Shown: piece by piece, positions 58,764 to 64,000 of the stretch | Position numbering within the stretch: position 1 is the stretch's first letter | Layout: each line of letters opens with the position of its first letter | Assembly: GCA_963730405.1 (NCBI GenBank) | Contig: CAVSRW010000009.1 | Coordinates: 1 to 64,000 of the forward strand | Direction: 5' to 3' | Length of the DNA: 64,000 nt | Source of the DNA: Gaiellasilicea sp963730405 | Lineage (GTDB): Bacteria > Actinomycetota > Thermoleophilia > Gaiellales > Gaiellaceae | Position numbers and translations under genes: made by a program | The notes under the pieces: generated by a model | Told to the model about the DNA's origin: nothing | Database searches by the model: none | The model's input: the letters and a program-made list of their open reading frames with translations, nothing else

Positions 58764-59647
58764 TCGAGGTCGAGGGGCTCAGCAAGCGCTTCGGGAAGAC
58801 CCAGGCGGTCGCCGGTCTCAGCTTCCGCGTCGAGCCCGGCACGATCACGGGCTTTCTGGGCCCGAACGGGGCCGGCAAGTCGACGACGCTTCGCTCGGTG
58901 CTCGGCCTGGTGCATCCGGACGCGGGCCGCGCGACGGTGCTCGGCGTCCCCTACCGCGAGCTCGACCGTCCCCTGCACCGCGTCGGCGCCGTGCTCGAGG
59001 CGAGCGAGGTCCATCCCGGCCGCTCGGGGCGCAACCACCTGCGCGTGCAGGCGGCCGCAGCCGGGATTCCCGCCTCGCGCGTGAACGAGGTGCTGGAGCT
59101 CGTCGAGCTGACGGCCGCCGCGAAGCGGCGTGTCAAGGGCTACTCGCTCGGGATGCGGCAGCGGCTCGGGCTCGCGACCGCACTCCTCGGCGACCCCGAG
59201 GTGCTCGTGCTCGACGAGCCTGCGAACGGGCTCGACCCGGCCGGGATCAGGTGGCTGCGCGACTTCCTCCGCTCGCTCGCGGCCGAGGGCCGCACGATCC
59301 TCGTCTCGAGCCACGTCCTCTCCGAAGTGGCCCAGACCGCCGATCGCGTCGTGATCATCCATCGCGGCCATCTCGTCACGCAGGCCGCGATCGCGGACGT
59401 GCTGGCGGGCGCGAGCGGTGCAACGCGCGTACGCACGCCCGACGCCGAGCGCCTGCGCTCGCTCCTCACCACGGACGGAATCGCCCTCTCGACGACCGAC
59501 GAGGGCGCGCTCCTCGTGAGCGCGCCGCCCGAGCGTGTCGGCGAGCTCGCCGCGGCCAACGGGATCGTGCTGCACGAGCTGAGCGTCGAGCAGGCCACGC
59601 TCGAGGAGGTCTTCCTCGAGCTGACCGGCGGGGAGACGACCGAGTGA
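58760..59647 (+). CDS. ABC transporter ATP-binding protein (exporter, CcmA/NatA-like)
   Basis: The 295-residue ATPase has Walker A GPNGAGKST, signature YSLGMRQR, Walker B VLVLDEPANGLD and the switch His in LVSSHVLSEV. The C-terminal ~75 residues form the domain common to DrrA/NatA-type ATPases that export drugs or lipids. GTG 58760 overlaps the YjbQ stop, and its own stop overlaps the permease start by 4 nt, so the operon is YjbQ-ATPase-permease. Confidence 0.93.
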   Translation: MIEVEGLSKRFGKTQAVAGLSFRVEPGTITGFLGPNGAGKSTTLRSVLGLVHPDAGRATVLGVPYRELDRPLHRVGAVLEASEVHPGRSGRNHLRVQAAAAGIPASRVNEVLELVELTAAAKRRVKGYSLGMRQRLGLATALLGDPEVLVLDEPANGLDPAGIRWLRDFLRSLAAEGRTILVSSHVLSEVAQTADRVVIIHRGHLVTQAAIADVLAGASGATRVRTPDAERLRSLLTTDGIALSTTDEGALLVSAPPERVGELAAANGIVLHELSVEQATLEEVFLELTGGETTE

Positions 59648-60390
59648 GCTCGCTCGTCCGGGCGGAGCTGCTGAAAGTCCGCACCACCAGAGGCTGGTGG
59701 GCTTACCTGATCGTAATCGTGCTGCTCGTCGGGCTCGCCGTCGCCGGCGACGTGGGCTCGAACGCGGATGTCCGCGGCCTCCGCGACTTCCAGGTCGACC
59801 TGATCGAGGCCGCAGGCTTCGGTGCGGTGCTCGCCCTGATCCTCGGGATCACGATGGTGACGACGGAGTTCCGTCACGGGACGATCACGCCGACGTTCCT
59901 CGCCGAGCCGAGGCGGGAACGGGTCCTGGCCTCGAAGGCGCTCGCAGGCACGCTCGTCTTCCTGTTCTTCGCGGTCCTCGCTCTCCTCGTGGTCGCCGCC
60001 GTGGCGCTGATCTGGCTGAGCATCACGGGCGACGAGATCCACTTCTTCAACGGCGAGGTCGGCAAGCGCGCGGCGCAGACGCTGCTGGGTGCCGTCCTGT
60101 GGGGGCTGCTGGGTGTCGCGATCGGCTCGGTCGTGCAGGGCCAGGTGGCGGCGCTCGTCGGCACGCTCGTCTGGATCTTCGTCGTCGAGAACCTGCTGGT
60201 CGGCCTCCTCGGGCTGCTCGACAGCGACGGTGTGGCCACGTACCTCCCCTTCCGGGCGCTCGACGCCGCCGACGGCACCGGCGGGGACAACCTGCTCTCC
60301 TACTGGCCGGGCGTCGCGGTCTCGCTCGGCTGGATCGCAGTGCTCGGCGCCGCCGGAGTCTGGCGAACGAGCAGGCGCGACATCACCTGA
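59644..60390 (+). CDS. ABC transporter permease (ABC-2 type)
   Basis: The 248-residue membrane protein begins SSLVRAELLKVRTTRGWWAYL and shows six helices (YLIVIVLLVGLAVAGDV, AAGFGAVLALILGITMVTTE, GTLVFLFFAVLALLVVAAVAL, LLGAVLWGLLGVAIGSVV, AALVGTLVWIFVVENLLVGLL and GVAVSLGWIAVLGAAGVW). The EFRHGTITPTFL segment is characteristic of the ABC-2 permeases paired with NatA-like ATPases. GTG 59644 overlaps the ATPase stop. Confidence 0.9.
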   Translation: MSSLVRAELLKVRTTRGWWAYLIVIVLLVGLAVAGDVGSNADVRGLRDFQVDLIEAAGFGAVLALILGITMVTTEFRHGTITPTFLAEPRRERVLASKALAGTLVFLFFAVLALLVVAAVALIWLSITGDEIHFFNGEVGKRAAQTLLGAVLWGLLGVAIGSVVQGQVAALVGTLVWIFVVENLLVGLLGLLDSDGVATYLPFRALDAADGTGGDNLLSYWPGVAVSLGWIAVLGAAGVWRTSRRDIT

Positions 60391-60392
60391 CG

Positions 60393-60398
60393 TACCCT
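60393..60398 (+). promoter_or_regulatory. -10 element of a leaderless promoter
   Basis: TACCCT ends 7 nt before the ATG at 60406. Confidence 0.5.
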
Positions 60399-60405
60399 GC
60401 GGCGC

Positions 60406-61770
60406 ATGGCCGCGCCGGTTCGCAAGGACGAGGAGGTCGAGCTCCAGGTCGACTCGCTCGCCTACGGCGGCAACGGGGTCGCACGTCTGAACGGGTTCGT
60501 CGTCTTCGTCCGGCGCGGTGTGCCGGGCGACCGGGTCCGCGCCCGGATCACGAAGGTGAAGCGCGGGTTCGCGGAGGCACTCGCCGTCGACGTGCTCGAG
60601 CCGTCGCCGCACCGCGTCGACGCCCCCTGCACCCACTATCCCGCCTGCGGGGGCTGCCGGTTCCAGGACCTCGCCTACGAGGTGCAGGTCGCGTCGAAGG
60701 ACGAGCAGGTGCGCGACGCGCTCAAGCGGATCGGCGGGATCGCGGATGCCCCGGTCGAGCCGATCATCCCGGCGGCGTCGCAGTTCTTCTACCGGAACAA
60801 GCTCGAATACTCGTTCACGCAGACACCGTCCGGGCCGGCGCTCGGGTTCCACAAGGCTGGTCGCTGGGACGAGGTGCTCGAAGTCGAGAAGTGCTGGCTG
60901 ACGACCGACCTCGGCAACGCGATCCGAAACACCGTGCGCGACTGGGCACGCGAGGAGAACCTCGAGGCGTACGACCAGGCAGAGCACACCGGCTATCTCC
61001 GCCACCTCGTCTACCGCGAGGGGCGCAACACGGGCCAGGTGCTCGTGGTGCTCGTGACCGCGCCCGGGGAGAAGTTCGAGCGCGACTACCTCGTCGAGGT
61101 GCTCCGCCGCTTCCCCGAGGTCAAGTCGATCCACTGGGCGATCAACGACCAGCCGTCGGAGGTGACGAACCTCCCGACGACGCTCCTCTGGGGTGACGAC
61201 GCGATCGAGGAGGAGCTGCTCGGCCACCGCTTCCGCATCCGCCCGAACGCGTTCCTGCAGACGAACACCGAGATGGCCGAGCAGCTCTACACGCTCGCGA
61301 TCGAGTACGCCGGGCTGACCGGCAGCGAGACGGTCTACGACCTCTACTGCGGCACGGGCACGATCGGGCTCTCGATGGCGAGCAGCGCGCTCTCCGTCTG
61401 GGGCGTCGACATCTCGGAGGAATCGATCGCGTGCGCGCTCGAGAATCTCGAGCTGAACCAGATCGGGAACGCGGCATTCTTCGCCGGCAACGTCGGCCAG
61501 GTGCTGGAGGAGCTCGCGGAGCGCGCCGGCCCGCCCGACGTCGTCGTGGTCGACCCGCCGCGCGCCGGGCTCGCGGGCAAGGCGCTGAAGCGGACGGGCG
61601 AGCTCGGGGCGCCGAGGCTCGTCTACGTCTCCTGCAACCCGACGACCCTCGCCTCGGACGTGAAGGTGCTGCGCGAGCAGTACGGCTACGAGCTCCTGCG
61701 CGCGCGGCCGGTCGACATGTTCCCGCACACGCCGCACGTCGAGACGGTCTCGCTGCTCCAGCGACCGTGA
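60406..61770 (+). CDS. 23S rRNA (uracil-5-) methyltransferase family (RumA/RlmCD-like)
   Basis: The 454-residue enzyme has an N-terminal TRAM domain (DEEVELQVDSLAYGGNGVARLNGFVVFVRRGVPGDRVRARI), the Fe-S cysteines CTHYPACGGC and VEKCW, the SAM motif VYDLYCGTGTIGLSMA and the catalytic VSCNP Cys. It methylates uridine C5 in 23S rRNA (position cannot be told). Leaderless-type ATG. The stop overlaps the EamA gene by 4 nt. Confidence 0.94.
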   Translation: MAAPVRKDEEVELQVDSLAYGGNGVARLNGFVVFVRRGVPGDRVRARITKVKRGFAEALAVDVLEPSPHRVDAPCTHYPACGGCRFQDLAYEVQVASKDEQVRDALKRIGGIADAPVEPIIPAASQFFYRNKLEYSFTQTPSGPALGFHKAGRWDEVLEVEKCWLTTDLGNAIRNTVRDWAREENLEAYDQAEHTGYLRHLVYREGRNTGQVLVVLVTAPGEKFERDYLVEVLRRFPEVKSIHWAINDQPSEVTNLPTTLLWGDDAIEEELLGHRFRIRPNAFLQTNTEMAEQLYTLAIEYAGLTGSETVYDLYCGTGTIGLSMASSALSVWGVDISEESIACALENLELNQIGNAAFFAGNVGQVLEELAERAGPPDVVVVDPPRAGLAGKALKRTGELGAPRLVYVSCNPTTLASDVKVLREQYGYELLRARPVDMFPHTPHVETVSLLQRP

Positions 61771-62648
61771 GACACGACGGCGACGGCACGGCACTCGCCG
61801 CGTTCGTCGCCGGTGCGGTACTCGCGGGAGGAAATGCCGTTGGCGTACGGGTCAGCAACCGCGAGCTCGACCCGCTCTGGGGCGCCTGCCTGCGCTTCGC
61901 GCTCGCTGCGTCTCTGCTCGGCGCGGTGATGGCGGTGCTGCGGCTTCGCCTTCCGCGCGATCGCGCGCTGGTGGGCTCGGTGCTCTACGGCGCGCTGATC
62001 TTCGGCGGAGCGTTCAGCTTTGCCTATTACGCGTTCGTCCGGGTCCACGCGGGCCTCGGCCAGACCATCTTCGCGCTCGTTCCACTCGCGACGCTGCTGC
62101 TCGCCGTTCTCCAGCGGCAGGAGCGCCTGCGTGCCGCTGCGGTTGCCGGGACCCTGCTTTCGCTCGGCGGCATCGGGGTGATCTCGGGCGTCTCCGGCCG
62201 CGAGTCGTTGCCGGTGCTCTCACTGCTGGCAGTGCTGGCCTCAGTGCTCTGCTTCGCGCAGGCGACCGTCCTCGTCCGGCGCTTCCCGCCCGTTCACCCG
62301 GTCACGATCAACGCCGTCGGGATGACCGTGGGCGCTGCGATCCTGCTGCTGCTCTCGCTTCTGTTCGGGGAGTCGCTCGTCGTTCCGGAGCACCGCTCGA
62401 CCTGGCTCGCACTGGCCTACATGGTCGTTCTCGGCTCCGGACCTGTCTTCGTGCTCTACCTCGTCGTCGTGCGGCTCTGGAGCGCGTCGCGTGCCGCGTA
62501 CTCGTTCGTGCTCATCCCGCTCGTCACCGTCGTGCTCTCCGCCTGGATCGACGACGAGCCGATCGGAGCGGGCCTCGTCGTCGGGGGAGCCATGGTGCTG
62601 GCCGGCGTCTACGTCGGCGCGCTGCGGCGCCCGGAGGCCGCTCGTTAG
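61767..62648 (+). CDS. EamA/DMT-family transporter
   Basis: The 293-residue protein has ten predicted helices in two EamA repeats (LAAFVAGAVLAGGNAVGVRVSNRELDPLWGACLRFALAAS, and the second TINAVGMTVGAAILLLLSLLFG ... SAWIDDEPIGAGLVVGGAMVLAG). Such carriers export or import amino acids, metabolites or drugs. GTG 61767 overlaps the methyltransferase stop, and the end overlaps the convergent DUF429 gene by 4 nt. Confidence 0.92.
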   Translation: MRHDGDGTALAAFVAGAVLAGGNAVGVRVSNRELDPLWGACLRFALAASLLGAVMAVLRLRLPRDRALVGSVLYGALIFGGAFSFAYYAFVRVHAGLGQTIFALVPLATLLLAVLQRQERLRAAAVAGTLLSLGGIGVISGVSGRESLPVLSLLAVLASVLCFAQATVLVRRFPPVHPVTINAVGMTVGAAILLLLSLLFGESLVVPEHRSTWLALAYMVVLGSGPVFVLYLVVVRLWSASRAAYSFVLIPLVTVVLSAWIDDEPIGAGLVVGGAMVLAGVYVGALRRPEAAR

Positions 62649-63562
62649 CGCCAGATCGCGCCGAGCCGGCCGGAGTGCTCCGGCGGCACGGGCTTCGCCG
62701 TCCCTGCGGCATAGCGCGCCGCCGTCCACGCACCGGCCGCCGCGTCCAGCAGGTCGGCCTCGGGCACACCGGGAACAGCCCCGGGGAGGACGATCCCCGC
62801 GGCCGCGAGCAGCTCACGCCGCCGCGCGAGCCCGGCAGCGGTGTGCTTCGACTCGAGCACCGGCTCGCGGGCGAGCTCGCGGAACGAGACTTCAGGGTGC
62901 ATCTCGATCACGCGCTCGTCGACGTCGGCGAGTGCATGCACCTCCAGCATCTTGCGCGCGAGCGCGAACGCCTGCTGCGAGATGCCCTTGCCGGTGACCG
63001 TGCGTGCGATCTCGTTCGCCTCGGCGAACGTGCGCGCCTCGAGCGCGGCGCGCGGCGGGGTGGGGAAGACGCTGCTCGCGCGGCTGCCGCCGACGAACGC
63101 CCGGGCGCCTGCGTCCGTCGCGCGAGAGCCGAGGCCGGGCGGGTCGATCGGGATGTCGACAGCGATCACGCGCGCCTGGGACGAGAGCACCTCCGAGAAG
63201 CTCGGGTGCGTCGAGACCTGGACGTCGCCGCTCGGGTCGAGCTCGACCGCGACCCAGCCCTTCCGGTAGCCGTCGACGCCGGCGACGAGCACGCTCGCCT
63301 CGACCTGCGGACGAGAGACCACGGCGGGCGGCACGACGGCGGCGGCGGGCACGTCCCGGAACCCGAGCTCGACGAGACGCGCGAGCGCGACGTTCATCGC
63401 CTCCGGGCTCTCGAGCGGCACGCGTGCGAGCTCGGCGCCGGCCGGGTCCTTGAGGACGATCGCGCCGGACTTCGCACCGGCCGGTGACCGCATGAACTCC
63501 AGCGAGAGCTCGAGGCGGGAGTCGTGCAGCGCCTTCCGGACGGGACCGTCGAGGTCGCTCAT
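62645..63562 (-). CDS. DUF429 family protein with N-terminal extension
   Basis: The 305-residue protein has the DUF429 RNase H-like core from about residue 91 (LVAGVDGYRKGWVAVELD, VIAVDIPIDPPGLGSRATDAGARAFVGGSRASSVFPTPPR, VIEMHPEVSFRELA, HTAAGLARRRELL, EADLLDAAAGAW). The acidic residues D, D and E suggest metal-dependent nuclease chemistry. A 90-residue extension in front may bind DNA or a partner. ATG 63562 follows TAGCGT (minus strand 63570-63575) at 7 nt. Confidence 0.85.
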   Translation of the reverse strand: MSDLDGPVRKALHDSRLELSLEFMRSPAGAKSGAIVLKDPAGAELARVPLESPEAMNVALARLVELGFRDVPAAAVVPPAVVSRPQVEASVLVAGVDGYRKGWVAVELDPSGDVQVSTHPSFSEVLSSQARVIAVDIPIDPPGLGSRATDAGARAFVGGSRASSVFPTPPRAALEARTFAEANEIARTVTGKGISQQAFALARKMLEVHALADVDERVIEMHPEVSFRELAREPVLESKHTAAGLARRRELLAAAGIVLPGAVPGVPEADLLDAAAGAWTAARYAAGTAKPVPPEHSGRLGAIWR

Positions 63563-63569
63563 CGACCGA

Positions 63570-63575
63570 ACGCTA
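63570..63575 (-). promoter_or_regulatory. -10 element of a leaderless promoter (DUF429 gene)
   Basis: TAGCGT on the minus strand ends 7 nt before ATG 63562 and overlaps the stop of the neighbouring gene. Confidence 0.45.
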
Positions 63576-64000
63576 GCGCCGCTCGCGCTTGAGGCGCTCG
63601 ATCTTGTCCTCGTCGGCGGCGAGCTGCTCCGGGTGGACGACGTGGAGGTAGCTCGAGACCTCGTCCTGCGGGACGATCACGAGGCCGTAGGGGAGGTCGT
63701 GTACGAGCACCGGCCCCTCGTCCTCGTCGGCGAGCGTCAGCCGGCACCGGACGCCCGGACCGCCCGGCTCCGGCTCGACGGAGAAGGCGTGAGCGGGGTC
63801 GAGCGGCTCCACGGAGGCGTTCAGCGGCGGCCGGTCGCGCGTGAGCAGGACGATCCTGGACGGCGTTCGCTCGATCACGTCGGCGTCGAGGTCGTAGAAG
63901 CGCTCGTCGGTGCGGCCGTAGATCCGGGCAGGCGCGCGGCCCCGGCGCCTGAGTGCGGCCCAGAGCAGGTCGGCGTTCGGCAGCAGGAAGCCGAGGCAGA
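63573..64000 (-). CDS. Hypothetical protein, 5' end outside the window
   Basis: The frame is open to the right edge of the window and reads CLGFLLPNADLLWAALRRRG, RAPARIYGRTDERFYDLDAD, then ERTPSRIVLLTRD and ends ADEDKIERLKRERR. A GTG at 63878 is possible as a start, but the coherent protein-like sequence upstream suggests the gene begins beyond 64000. It is a soluble protein with mixed secondary structure. No family is recognised. Confidence 0.7.
   Translation of the reverse strand, partial: CLGFLLPNADLLWAALRRRGRAPARIYGRTDERFYDLDADVIERTPSRIVLLTRDRPPLNASVEPLDPAHAFSVEPEPGGPGVRCRLTLADEDEGPVLVHDLPYGLVIVPQDEVSSYLHVVHPEQLAADEDKIERLKRERR

Overview
The window is about 70% GC and densely coded on both strands. 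I infer a high-GC actinobacterium, most likely class Thermoleophilia (Gaiellales- or Solirubrobacterales-like). The reasons are the actinobacterial gene order (clpX ... valS-folC ... ndk ... maf-mreBCD-mrdA-rodA ... rne-rplU-rpmA-obgE-nadD-rsfS), the abundance of GTG/TTG starts and leaderless promoters, and protein styles such as L21 with a C-terminal extension. No phage, IS element or CRISPR array is visible.

Layout. 1-12.4 kb: the end of clpX, a TPR/nucleotide-cyclase protein, two PaaI-type thioesterases, a gamma-glutamyltransferase, an HxlR regulator with twin operators, valS, a very short folC, ndk, a methyltransferase and maf. 12.4-19.2 kb: the cell-elongation operon mreB-mreC-mreD-mrdA-rodA, closed by a DUF697-type membrane protein. 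The mreC-mreD gap carries three strong hairpins, one with the mreD Shine-Dalgarno in its loop. 19.2-25.5 kb: RNase E/G, L21, L27, ObgE, NadD, RsfS and tRNA-Ala(GGC), i.e. a ribosome-maturation and RNA-processing block. 25.5-28.5 kb: an accessory patch beside the tRNA with gene remnants and an MFS exporter-TetR-small protein operon with clear operators. 28.5-34.7 kb: an oxidoreductase, a DUF72 protein, an exported glycosidase-like protein, an RpoD-type sigma factor and several small exported or membrane proteins. 34.7-46 kb: 2-oxoglutarate dehydrogenase E1, an exported Pro/Ala/Lys-rich protein, a diguanylate cyclase, a heterodimeric ABC exporter, and a divergent ribbon-helix-helix/DUF4097 operon. 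46-54.6 kb: an exported esterase, an ABC-F ATPase, a TatA-like protein, a stand-alone LigD-type polymerase, a flavoprotein, a deazaflavin-type nitroreductase and tRNA-Ala(TGC). 54.6-64 kb: a coiled-coil protein, a zincin, ferritin, an M3-like peptidase, YjbQ, an ABC exporter, an rRNA methyltransferase, an EamA transporter, a DUF429 protein and a gene cut by the window end.

Two themes run through the window. First, at least 16 genes have a -10-like TANNNT hexamer ending 6-7 nt before the start codon, implying leaderless mRNAs, whereas internal operon genes use Shine-Dalgarno sites or ATGA/GTGA overlaps. Second, three conserved genes (ggt, rne, odhA) carry four single-base indels that break the frame, more likely consensus errors in a draft or metagenomic assembly than true pseudogenes. 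Several small genes of 37-58 codons are supported by start/stop coupling or sequence character and are listed.
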